64,000 nt of DNA from Phalacrocorax aristotelis. Its lineage: Eukaryota > Chordata > Aves > Suliformes > Phalacrocoracidae. Both the position numbers and the translations under genes were made by a program. The stretch is taken from assembly GCF_949628215.1 (NCBI RefSeq), contig NC_134279.1, positions 12,258,041 to 12,322,040 of the forward strand, read 5' to 3'. The notes beneath the pieces were generated by a model. That model was not told the origin of the DNA. It searched no databases and was given only the letters and a program-made list of their open reading frames with translations. Shown here piece after piece: positions 24,671 through 35,652 of this stretch; position 1 is the stretch's first letter, and every line of letters starts with the position of its first letter.

Positions 24671-27600
24671 ATGAGACTGTGTAGGGTGAAGCCTACCCAA
24701 AAAAACCTCTCAAATAACTGAGGCCTTGATCACATCTGCTCAGCTGTAAGTTACTAGATAATCTGGTAGGAGCTGGAAAAACAAAGGATCAGTAGGTAAA
24801 TTAAGTTATAATGAGCTGTAGCCCTACCTGGGAATAGTGGAGGTGGTAGAGCTGCTATGTGCAGGGGCCAAATTGCCATCCAGGACCTGACGTGTTTAGT
24901 GAATGCCTTGTTCCCCAGTGCCGCTAGCCTTGGTTAGTGCAAGAGTCAAGTGTCTGAGTGTCCTAGAGCAGAAGTCTTGGAGTAGAGGTTGCTATGCATA
25001 CACTGTACCAACCCAGACTAGTAAATAACTTTTAGATTTTAATGATTGGTGAGAGCAGGACAAGCATGTATCAACACAGCTTTACAGCAGCTGGTAACTA
25101 CAGTGATTTATGCCCGCTTTACATTTACAGCTAATCTTAAGGACTAAGAAGTGATACTAGGTTTATACTGACTCATTTCGTTGATGGTACAGAATGCAAC
25201 TTAATAATAATAGCTTGAAATACCATACTTAATTTTAGTTCAAAGACTTTTTTTTTTTTAAATCTGGTAGTAGGTAGTCTTTTTACTCTTTAAAGGAGGA
25301 GAAAATATGCAAGTCCTTTTTTGAGAATAAAATAATTAAACAAGAAAATGGCTTACAGGAAGAGTTTTGAAGACACTTTTATCTGAACTGATACTGACTC
25401 ATAAAACCATTAGCAATATTGTCCTTTAGAAAACAAAGCAAAAAAATCCCCAAAACAAAATAAAAAAGAAATCTCAAAACATTTTTCACTCTTTTTGCCT
25501 TTAATAGTTCACAGGGAAATACAAAAGTATTTTCCCCAGTTCTCTTTTTTTTTTTTCCTTTTTTTTTTTTTGCATGGCATATGCGCCTTTTAGCTCTTTA
25601 ATTTTCTTCCACAACACTTTTTTCCCTCTCTGCAATTTAATGACTCCCAATTTCCTTTGTCGTACCATCTGGTTCACTCCACGTCTGTGAGGCATCATTC
25701 CTCTCAGACACATGGTAACAACACCGTGCCTAATTTTTTAACTGTATGTAGCATTTTACAGAACCATTTGTTCACCAGTTTTGTGAGTGGAAAATAGGGT
25801 TACTCTCCCCCAAAGAAGACAAAGGCTAATGAAAAAAATATATAGTATAATTCAGTTATTTTTACTACTTTAAGTGTTTTCCAAAGTTTGGTCTTTGTGT
25901 ATTGGTGTTAACAGCAAAAATATTTAGGATCAAAAATCACTGATCAAATTCTTACAATTTATGTGTAAGAAACATCCCAGACCCTATATTCCTGACTTAG
26001 GCAATATTCAGAAAAGAGAATATTCCTTGTTTATTGCCTCCTATGATCATTCCTCAGCCAAGAAGTGAGAACTTCACTTTAACGCTTTTTTGGAGACATG
26101 CTGCTATACCTGTTGAGACAGTTTTGTGCTTGCTTACTCTGTTTCATATTTCTGCTTGACTGAAATAATTTACTAATTCTCCCTAAACAGTAGTTGAATG
26201 CGGGCCTAGTTATGTCCCAGAATTAGGGTGTTGGGGCAAAGGAACAAGGACAGAATCTTGTGTCAGAGTTGTCCAGTAGTTATTGCTTCAGCTGCCTAAT
26301 TGCATGAAGGGGCTTAATGGTTCTTCACATCTGTCCTAAATGACAAGTGACTGTTAGCATCCACCGCTCTCAGCAGTTCATCACAATTTCCATAACCTAT
26401 CCATAGCATTAAATATTTAATCAGGGTTATAATAAATAAGTTATGCATGCAAGCCAAAATGCAGTCACTCACACCTACACTGAGAAGTAAAGACAGCAAA
26501 TAGACTTTAAGAGTAAGTATATGTTAAAGGGAAACCTAGTGAAATTAGGAATTCAAAAGCAATTCAGGAAGACCTGAAATGCAGTCATAATGAATCACAG
26601 TAAGAGACTTAATTGAAAGCTGATGATTTTTTTCACATTCTCATTACACCTAAAAAATTTGCATTGCTTTTAGACCAATATTTTTCTGCTTCAACCAGTA
26701 GGCATTAGACAATTCATTTACTTACAGTTTCCAGACACCATATTAATGATCGCTTGAACCCACTTGTTCATACTCATCATACACTATTGTATTTTACCAC
26801 TATTCACTTCTGTTTTCTTTTGCCGAAACAGAAAAATGTATCTCATTTCTTCAACCTGCAGACTTTAAAAGGTTTCAAATTGAGTATGACATCCTCACAT
26901 GTAGCATTTCTATATATTACAGCAGGAGGTCAGCAGGATGACTCATCAGCCTTGTGTCGCACGAGGCATTAAGTTGTATCTACCTTTGGGAAGGGAAGAA
27001 AGCTGGAGAGGAGGTGAGCGTTGCAGATCCTACTGACCTGGGAGAGAACAAGTCAGTCTTTGAACTGGAAACATTGGCCAGAAATGCATTCGAATGCTCT
27101 GAGTCAGCTTGTGCCTGAAATCAGTGTGGTGTTAAGAACACAGAATCATGTCCAAGGTTATAAAATCCACAGATTTTGAACTGGACTTTCAGTCCAAAGC
27201 TGGTAGTCTTCATGGTGCAGCAGCAGCCTATTTGGATTTATCAGCCTCCCTTGCTTGTACTTCTTCGTCCTATATTTAATCACATTTCCATAGCACTGCT
27301 GCCTACGTAAAGGTGATTGTCAGTAAAGGGCTGAGGGTAATACAGATGGCATCAAAGAGGAAAGTTACATTTATTTACAGGCAGTCTAGTCAATATGATA
27401 TAGCAGGCCTTTCCTGCAACCTGCAATGGACACTCTGATCATTATTTCCATGACGTGTCTTATCTGTCAACTGACAAATCATTTTTATTGATTTTGAACC
27501 AAGTGTTCCTGAACACTAGTTCATTTCAGCTTGTAACCACTTATTTAACTCTTAACTATGTAATGTATAGCTACTGAGATGGCTGGCTAAGCATAGGTTT

Positions 27601-28907
27601 AGCTTTGAGACTTCAAAAAAACTTCCATATAACCTTAAAAGATACTGTGGCCCCAGAAGTCTTCCTTTAGTGTGTTTTAAAGTGATTTCAGAATGGGATA
27701 CTACATACACCAACTGTGCCAGGTGAGGGAATGAGCAGATTTCTAGTCTCTGGCTTCTGCTGAGCAAGTATAGTCAGAAAACATTTAAACTTTCTGGATT
27801 TCATGCCTAACTTACCTAACTTAGGACATAGATAACATTTCTGTAAACAGGGCCCATGTGCACTAATGTGCATCGGCATTGAATAGAAGATGCACCTGAT
27901 GAGTTCACTGTTCAAATTCAGTATGTATCCTGTGAATATTATTTCTTCTTACTAATGCTGGTTACTGAAAGCAAGCAAGAACAGTTTCAGAAAAGTCATA
28001 TAGAAGAAGAAATAATCAAGGGGATTTTGTATCTGCATGTAGTTAAACATGTGACTCGTGGTAATGAGTTAGAAGATTAATAATCATATTAATTTTCCTA
28101 AATGACAGAGAATTAAATTTTAATATGTCATGTATTTACCAAAAAAAACCCATTAGTAATAAGTTATCATTTATATGAGGATATATGAATATTCCTAAAG
28201 TTTGCAGTTTTACATAACAAATAATGTTGCAATTCTTTTGTGGGAAATAGTGACCACTACTTCTTTTTCAAGCATAGCTTGAGATTCTGATTTGAAAACA
28301 TGTTTGACATCTCTTGTTTCCTCTATTGCTGAGTAACTGTAGCATTCACACTTGGCATAATCCTCTCTGCCATTTATAGAAGATTGTTTTCTGTTGCTTC
28401 TGAATGAAACATTAGCAAAAGGTCAGTTGTGAAATTTTTTCATTTCCCTCTTCCTTTAACTACTGCCCACACATACTGCAAGCCTCACACTTAATTCTGC
28501 ACGGATCCGTTCTGGCAACTAGTCCTACATGGTTATTAAAATTTAAAACAACATAAGAAAGCAGGCAGTTTTTCTGAAACTGTCTCCTTGATTCACCTGG
28601 CTAGCTTTGGGAAAGTTTGCATCCAAGGGAGTAAACATGGGTAAAATAAGAGTGGTGTTACAAGTTGCAGCGAGCGTTGCAGCCATCCATTTGGTTTAGT
28701 GACTGATTGATGAGCATCTGGTGGCTGCAAGTGAGGGAAACCCAGGAGGAAGGAACAGACCTCCCTGTCCCTTTCTAGCTGTAATTTGTCAAAGCAGATG
28801 CTCTTGGCCTGTGTTTTGCTCTCCCACCTCTTACAGTGCTGGTCTGCTGATGGAGCTCTTGGGACCACCACTCAGTAGTAAGGGGTCCTCAGAAGACATT
28901 GCTGATG
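24671..28907. other. Unique non-coding stretch
   Basis: No gene or recognised repeat. Long pyrimidine tracts (T12-CC-T14-like) lie at about 25545-25571. Open frames of 60-92 codons are unremarkable. The right-hand end near 28720-28900 is more GC-rich and leads into the next CR1 copy. Confidence 0.55.
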
Positions 28908-29335
28908 AAAGGGCTGTAAGGACTGTCCTATGAGGAGCGGCTAAGGACTCTGGCTTTGTCTAGTTTGGAGAAGAGGAGGCTGAGGGGCGACCTCATTGCT
29001 CTCTACAGCTTCCTGAGGAGGGGAAGCAGAGAGGGAGGTGCTGACCTCTTCTCCCTGGCATCCAGTGATAGTACGCATGGCCAAGCTGCACCAAGGGAAG
29101 TTTAGACTGGACATTTCCTAATTTCTTTACCAAGAGGGTGGTCAAACACTGCAACAGGCTTCCTAGAAAGGTGGTCGATGCCCCAAGCCTGTCACTGTTT
29201 AAGAGGCATTTGGACAATGCCCTTAATAACATGCTTTAACTTTTGGCCAGCCCTGAATTGGTCGGGCAGTTCAGCTAGACGATCGTTGTAGGTGCCTTCC
29301 AACTGAAATAGTCTATTCTATTCTGTTCTGTTTGA
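28908..29335 (+). mobile_element. CR1 LINE, 5'-truncated copy
   Basis: A plus-strand CR1 copy of about 430 bp. Its start near GGGCTGTAAGGACTGTCCTA lies just upstream of the RT tail (TATGAGGAGCGGCTAAGGAC). The 3' UTR shows CATTTGGACAATGCCCTTAA and GATCGTTGTAGGTGCCTTCC, and it ends in the terminal TCTATTCTATTCTGTTCTGT. The TTCTA-type terminal repeat distinguishes it from the GATTCTGT-type end at 9.8 kb, so a third CR1 subfamily is present. Translation from 28929 gives [20 protein letters not shown], the CR1 ORF2 C-terminal signature, before the frame decays. The 5' boundary is uncertain by about 30 bp. Confidence 0.92.
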
Positions 29336-32300
29336 AAGTTGAAAATTAAATAAATTAATAGAATAAGTTGTTTATTTAACAGGTTTAAAAGAAAGATGGC
29401 TAAGTAAGTTCAAAACTCCTCTTATCAAAAGCTGGTGAGTGCAAACTGTCATTCCTCTTTGTCTGGAATGTATATTTAAGAGGAACTTGAAAGGCCACTA
29501 TCAAGATACTACCAGCTTTTAATTGTTTTTAATATCCCATCAATGAATTTCATACGTCAGCTTCCTGGTCTTTGAACAAATTTGTAAATTAAGCTTTATC
29601 TTCACAGTTGTATCAGACTCTTTTCTAAGGTACCTAATGAGAGACATTTTGACCTTCTTTTGGGAGAGCTAGAAGATGACGCTTCCTCAAAGGACTTGCT
29701 TTTTGGCATTAAATATTTAGAAGAAAGAGATGATCTAAATCTCTAACAAACTAATGTTACAGCCTTACTTTCAGTAAGATGTCTACCATCGATAGCATTA
29801 AAGGGTATTTGCGGATCCTTAGAGTTGTAGGTCTAATTAGCTAAGTTAAATTAAAATATGAATCTCTGTGGGATAATAGATTATTAGATTATCTTTTCAA
29901 TATTGACAACTAGACTTACTCCTAGAAGGACTTTTCCCTAAGCAACTCACTTAACTCTTGTTATCCTGTACCCTCTGGGTTTGAGAACTAAAGATGATTA
30001 GAGCCGATGAATCCCGATAATGAAAGAATACCAGAGGCTATGAGTTTTTGATTAAGTAAATGATTTGTCTTAGCTCAACTGCTTTTGGTTGTGTGCACTG
30101 TAAGTGGGAAAAGGAGAGGAGAAAAAGCATACGTATGTTTTAACTTGGGTGGAAAATTGTGGTCATTGCAAATGCATGATGTTTTTCAAATGAATAAAAG
30201 CAAGGAGATCTAGGTGGATAAGCATCAGAAAAAATAAGATAAAACCAGAAGAAAGAGGAGCTGATTTCCATGATCAAATAAAACTCCTTGCTCAACAGCA
30301 GGAAGAAGCAATTTCTGGGGTTTCTGTACCATTGTATTTGTTGGATTTCTTCCATCTCTGCCTAATGTTAAGAAACAAACAAACAAGCAAATAAGACATT
30401 TTGAAAGGGCTAGTGTATCTCACATGGAGGATTGAAGATTCAAGATAATTTCCTTTATGCCATTGGCAATATTTCATCCCTCTCTTGTGAAAATTATGTT
30501 CAAGATAAAGAAAACTTAGAATTTAGACACTCCTTAATGTGACCACAAACTTTTGTTTCATATACTGTCTAATGTCCCTACACATACTCAAAAAAGCGTA
30601 TACCTTTTTTTTGTTTCCACACTGCCATATTTTATAATCAAGTTCTGGCTTCCTTGAATTGCCTACAGAAATACTGTGGTTTTTTTACCTTATAATTTCT
30701 ACATCATCTTAATTCCGTTTTGTTGTCTTCAGCTTCTGAGAAAAACACTGATGTGCAAGTTAAAACTTGCCTATATTTGGATTTTTTAAAAGGATTAGAG
30801 ATACTTTAGCAACAATTAGGGCTGCAAAAGAAAAAGTCATTACGTTATCGATGTATGGTTAATATTTGTATTTATGTTAATAAAAATCAATAGGATAGAA
30901 AAAACATCAGTCTTCATGAGAAGGAACAATGCATCTGTCAACTTTAAATGTACTGAAGCAACTCTGAAGCTATTGCAATTTGATAGCTGCATACACTACA
31001 GTGTACTTTCCAGAACGTGCCTGAATTATTTTAACCTGTTTGTTTTACTCCTATAGTAAAATTCCAAAAGGATTACTTGTTCTAGAATTTTTACTGGGCA
31101 TTGAAGAAAAAAGAAATTCTCAACATTTTCTTACATGAAGATATTTTGAAAACTTGTTTTTCTGTTTAAACAACTCAAAAGGAAAAAAAAAATAAATGCT
31201 ACAGTCTCTCTTATTATTTGCCAATCCTCAAAATCCTATTTCATTTTTACAGAGTTTCATGAGCAGGAAACTAAGAGGGACCCAAGGCCAAGAATAATTA
31301 CGTTCTGTAAGTTCCAAAATGAGATAGAAAAATCTTGTCTCCACCTACAAAAGATGTATCCTTACAATACGAATAGGCATTTATAGGTGACTAGACTTGG
31401 TGGAAAGGATTAATAGCCTTTATTTAAATTTTCCCAGTGTTGAAATTAGCGTGATGATTTCGTTCATCAGTTTGCCATAATAGGTGAAATAACTCTTTTT
31501 TAATATACATAAATGCCTTATCTGTGAACCTAAGAGAAATATGACTGTACTGCCATTACCTGGAAAAGTTAGAATTTTGTGTTAGAAATATAAAACCATG
31601 CAGTGCCTTGTGTCAGTATAGTACTGAATTGCAACTATAACATTTATGGTAGAATAGTAGCAAATGTCGTTCTTTAGTTCACACAATACTGTGTATTTTG
31701 AGGCAGCTGGCACTATTCTGTTCTTTACCTTGAAGCCATTATCATGTCCTATTTGGTATATTATATTTAGCATATATCAAACAGCAAGTATTTCAATTTG
31801 ATCTGCTTCCTTCTGTGTGTTAAAAATGCTGTGAAGTTGAAAAAAATTAAATGAGCAAGATTTTGAAACATTAAAAGTGAGATTTTTTTAATGTTTCACC
31901 AGAACTCTTTGCAAATTCTTTCATTGCCTAAGGGAGATACTTAAAAGAGTGCTTTAAAAATAGGGCTAAAATGAGTCAGACTTTTTTTTTGCTGTGGCTG
32001 AATGGAGAGAATGGAGAGAATATTGCTTTTTCTATGGGACATTTGCATTTGAAAATTTGTTTATTGCAATGCACAGCATTGCTAGTATAGACTGTTGTTC
32101 AGGGACCTTGTGCTGTGGTGACTGCTCATGCTTAAGTTAATGTGTTTGGAATGTTCCTGCTGAAATCAGTACATGTGATGAGAGAATTTAAAATTATGTA
32201 CATGTGCTAAAACTTTGAAGAGTTATATATCTGTTCAGCTTGTGAACACTGTCATTTTCCTCAATAGAAGTATGTTTAGAAAAGGAAAATTGACTGAACC

Positions 32301-32867
32301 TCACTATTTAATGTATAAAAAAAGAGCAATTTCCTATGATCACAGAAACATTATTTATATCACAGATGTTCGAAGACAAATTCATATTTATGTGGAATAG
32401 AGCACAGTGTGCCTCTGCTGACTAGAGAGAGCAAGACATTTTTAATGACAAACTTGTTTATCCTTAAATATTTTAATGTTAGACTAACTAAGACCTGATG
32501 ACCCATGAGAACATTTGAAGTTGCAGGAAGACGCACTGATTTGAAACAAGATCTGCTCATGTCTGTTTTCTGTTTGTGCACACATCTTTCAGTGCTTTTA
32601 GTACCTTGGAACTAATTCATTGGCATCTTATGCTCAAGACTGAATGCACTTTGATGTCTGAATAATAAAATCTGAGGCTCCATGTTTATTACGTTGATCT
32701 ATGTGGCTGACTTGAAAATAAAGTCCTTCCAGAAGAGCTGTTAGGACTTTGTGCTTATAAAGTGGAATCAGTGGGAAAAGTAAAAAATGAAAATACAATA
32801 AAATGCAATAAGATAAAATTTAAAAAAAGGAGATGTAAGAATGAGGGTGACAAGGGATCATTCATTA
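29336..32867. other. Unique non-coding stretch
   Basis: AT-rich unique sequence with no recognised gene or mobile element. Small repeats are (AAAC)n-like DNA at 30371-30388 and a 9-bp tandem AATGGAGAG (two full copies) at 32001-32018. Poly-T of 8-10 bases occurs near 31982-31990. Confidence 0.55.
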
Positions 32868-33490
32868 TGGGGGGGGGGGATTCAATGGGACAGCTTCTCT
32901 TACTGGGTCCGTCTAGGATGCATCATCATGATTTCGATGCTGACATCTGGGACTCGGGAATTAACTAAAGAGAACAGGATATTTCTGTGCCCAGCAAGTC
33001 TCGCTACCAGCTGCCCCCACGGGATGGGGTTTAAGATTACCTGCCACCTTGATAGACCATAAAGACCACAAAGACCACAAACTGGCTGTATAAAGCAAGC
33101 AGTGTCTTTGGCTAAGTAATGTCTGCAAGTTGTCACAGTGTAAGATTCCCTGTCTCTTTCTCAGCCACTGTAAGCCCCGTTCACACCATTCCATGCATCA
33201 GATTGGTTCCTTTGTGGGGGCATTGGTGTGACTTTCTTCCTGTCCTTTGCGTGCCTGGCTGTCCTTGTATCAGAATATCTCCCTTTTCCTTCAGCATTTG
33301 GTCCATGCGTTGTTAAAACCCTCCTCTGGGGTTGTTATGAACCTACTTTTCCTTTTCACACTGGAGACATCCTAGTAAAGACTGCCTCCTCTCAGTTGGG
33401 TGCATTCTCAGAAGCCTGGCTTTACCCTCTGGTCAGAGTTAACATGTACACTGGAAAGTATTCATATTCGGGGGAGGGGGGTGTCAAAAA
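32868..33490. other. Patch of higher GC with flanking G runs; possible unrecognised insertion
   Basis: This patch is visibly richer in G and C than its surroundings and begins with an 11-G run (32869-32879). It contains a 10-bp tandem (AAAGACCACA twice, 33060-33080), a CTGTATAAAGC motif near 33087-33097 that resembles a TATA box, and a closing GGGGGAGGGGGG at 33470-33481. This would be compatible with an old LTR or another inserted element, but no TG...CA ends with matching target duplications could be found and I do not recognise the family. Overlapping frames of 65-92 codons on both strands look like by-products of the composition. Confidence 0.3.
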
Positions 33491-34808
33491 AACCCACCTG
33501 CTCTAATCCTGTGGTGTTGTTTAGTGTCAGTGGTAATAAATAAGAGGTTTTTTTTCCCCTTTGTTTCTTATTTTTTGGTGTGAGGGCATGAAGGGAGTTT
33601 GTTGTTATGTTTTTGGAGTGGTTTTTTGTTTCCATGACATGGGTTTTTTAATTGCTGTTTTTAGAGTGTCTTCCTTGAAGACAGAAAATCCTTTTTTCAC
33701 TTTTCACCCTATTTGCCCACAGAGCTGATAGATATGGTCTTTATGCTGCTTTGCTGCTGCACTGCATTACATTTATCATTAAGAAGGCTGCATGAGGCCA
33801 GATATCTAATTAATGACATTAGAAGGGCACAGGTTGAGGGAGGAAGGGAATACAGTTTTTGATGAGGTCAGGTTGGTGATTACATCTAATGTTCTTCAAG
33901 CAGCCTTGCACTAATCCATGGGAGCAAATCCCATATACCTATAGGAGAAAGGCAAAGAGAGTCTTGTAAGGTACATATTCATGATGTTCAATAAAATAAC
34001 CCTGTTTTTTTTCTTACTTGTCTAGAAAACCATGCCTGCTTACTCAAGAAGCAGCAAAATAGTAGTCCTTTCGTGTCATATTATGGCTAGTACACTTTCT
34101 GTCTCTGAAATTCCACTTCATGTTGCCAGCAAAGTGTTCAGACATCACTGTGTCATGTTGACTTGTGCAGAGCATTTCAGGCTTGTAAGGGAAAAAAGGT
34201 GATGGTTTCCTGGTAATTTGCATTTGCAGCTTGCTGCCTGTTCGTGCTTCGGAAATTACTGTTGTATGGCTTGGTCTAAATGAGAAACAATGTTGATAAA
34301 AGCTTTACTGGAGAAAGGGAAAAATAAAAAACTTTTAAAGTTGTGCTTACATTAAAAAAGCTTTTTAAATATATGTATTGGTCCTAAGTGGGGGAAAAAA
34401 AAGCAACACCAAACCCAAACAATTTTCTAGGATTTGTTTTACAAAAGAATTTCAGAGTTTTACCTTTATAAAGCTGAAGACATTTTAACAATGTCATTGT
34501 GCGTAATACATATAAATTGTACATACACATTGTAACACGTCAATGTGTCATGTTTGCTGTTTGTTTTTTTTTAATTCCCTACCTTATCTTCATTTTGCTT
34601 GTCTTTTTATCATATTACCAAGTGCTCAAAACCCTTGTTCTGTAGAATGTTTTCTGTCTTTTGTGTGTGTGTCTGCGTGCTGTTTGTAAAAAGTAGGGAA
34701 TGCGGCAAGGAAGATAATGAAGGCAACATTGAGGGTAGCAAAAGTGATCTGACCTTCCCTATGAACAGTCGCTGCGGTAAGAGTCCTATATTGGTCATGC
34801 AAAATGTG
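33491..34808. other. Unique non-coding stretch, possible conserved element
   Basis: No gene is recognised. Between about 33740 and 33860, and again between 34150 and 34260, the sequence is of balanced complexity with homeobox-like (CTAATTAATGACATTA) and octamer-like (ATTTGCAT) sites. This resembles a conserved non-coding element, but conservation cannot be judged from one genome. Confidence 0.35.
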
Positions 34809-34809
34809 C

Positions 34810-34852
34810 GGGGGAGGGGTGGTGGTGGCAGAGGTGCGGGGGGGCGCAGGGG
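34810..34852 (+). other. G-rich tract
   Basis: On the plus strand there are G5, G4, three GG steps (GGTGGTGG), G7 and G4 within 43 bp. Loops between some runs exceed seven bases, so it misses the strict four-run quadruplex rule unless two-layer stacks are allowed. It may still fold. The overlapping plus-strand and minus-strand open frames (107 and 82 codons) are composition artefacts. Confidence 0.6.
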
Positions 34853-34950
34853 CTTCATTTTAACCAGGCAAATGGCAGAGGGAAGAAGGCATCTTTATTC
34901 AAAGCACTGGTTACAGTTTTGAGCAACTGGTAAGAGACTAAGAAGCAGGA

Positions 34951-35077
34951 TGTGGATATTGAAGTCCGAATAGAGTCTAGTTCACACCTACCCTTAAGAA
35001 AACAGGCAGAGCTGGCCTGCAACTGCGCGTGTATGTTTTCACTTGCTCCACGAAAACAAGGTAGCAATTATTTAGCA
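34951..35077. repeat. 127-bp duplicated segment, copy 1
   Basis: This segment starts TGTGGATATTGAAGTCCGAA and ends GCAATTATTTAGCA. It recurs in the same orientation at 35508-35634 with 5 mismatches in 127 positions (96%) and no gaps. Sequence outside the aligned block is unrelated. Both copies can be read through in the same frame (IEVRIESSSH...), but four of the five differences change or stop that frame, so protein constraint is not supported. It does not match any repeat family I know. Confidence 0.92.
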
Positions 35078-35491
35078 TTCTCTGCACTTGTGGCACTGGG
35101 AAACTTCCTGCTCTCTAGCAGTCAGTGGAGATGGAAGAGGGCTAAAGGAGTCTGAATGATTTATGTACTGCCTGAACAGATTTCCAGCAAACGAAAGAGT
35201 TTCTGATGCCAGGTCCATTCTTCAAAAAGAATCATTAGTCCTACTAGTGATATTTTTATGACTGTTGCCCATGTTGACATGAAATTAAGTTGTATTCTGG
35301 CATCCAGTCCAGCTCTTTGTGGTTTGGGAGCTGGAGTCTGGTTAGACATGTGTTTTCTGTCTTAAAAGTATGGTCCTCCTTGCTGCATTCCTGCTTCAAA
35401 TTCCTTTATCCTGATTACAGCTCTAAGGCACTTGCATTTTGGCCCAGCTCGGGCAGTGCCACAGTCACTATATTCTTTTCTGTGCCTTATC

Positions 35492-35503
35492 TTACAAAAT
35501 GTA
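35492..35503. repeat. 12-bp direct repeat left of copy 2 (TTACAAAATGTA)
   Basis: An exact match to 35641-35652, on the other side of the second 127-bp copy. It is consistent with a target site duplication of an inserted segment. Confidence 0.75.
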
Positions 35504-35507
35504 TTTT

Positions 35508-35634
35508 TGTGAATATTGAAGTCCGAATAGAGTCTAGTTCACACCCATCCTTAAGAAAACAGGCAGAGCTGGTCTGCAACTGCGCGTGTATGTTTTGACT
35601 TGCTCCACGAAAACAAGGTAGCAATTATTTAGCA
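35508..35634. repeat. 127-bp duplicated segment, copy 2 (probable inserted copy)
   Basis: This copy is 96% identical to 34951-35077 at an offset of 557 bp. It is bracketed by the 12-bp direct repeat TTACAAAATGTA, with a few extra bases on each side (TTTT on the left, ATTACA on the right). This suggests that this copy is the derived one, inserted at a staggered break. It has no poly-A tail or terminal inverted repeat, so neither LINE-driven retroposition nor a DNA transposon is clearly indicated. Confidence 0.88.
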
Positions 35635-35640
35635 ATTACA

Positions 35641-35652
35641 TTACAAAATGTA
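35641..35652. repeat. 12-bp direct repeat right of copy 2 (TTACAAAATGTA)
   Basis: The right-hand partner of 35492-35503. It overlaps a small palindromic ATTACATTACAAAATGTAAT context, so part of the match could be local self-similarity. Confidence 0.7.

Noticed and set aside
34599..34922. 107-codon plus frame with a glycine/arginine-rich segment, resembling an RGG protein
   Set aside because: The glycine-arginine part is translated from the G-rich tract at 34810-34852. There is no splice context or domain.
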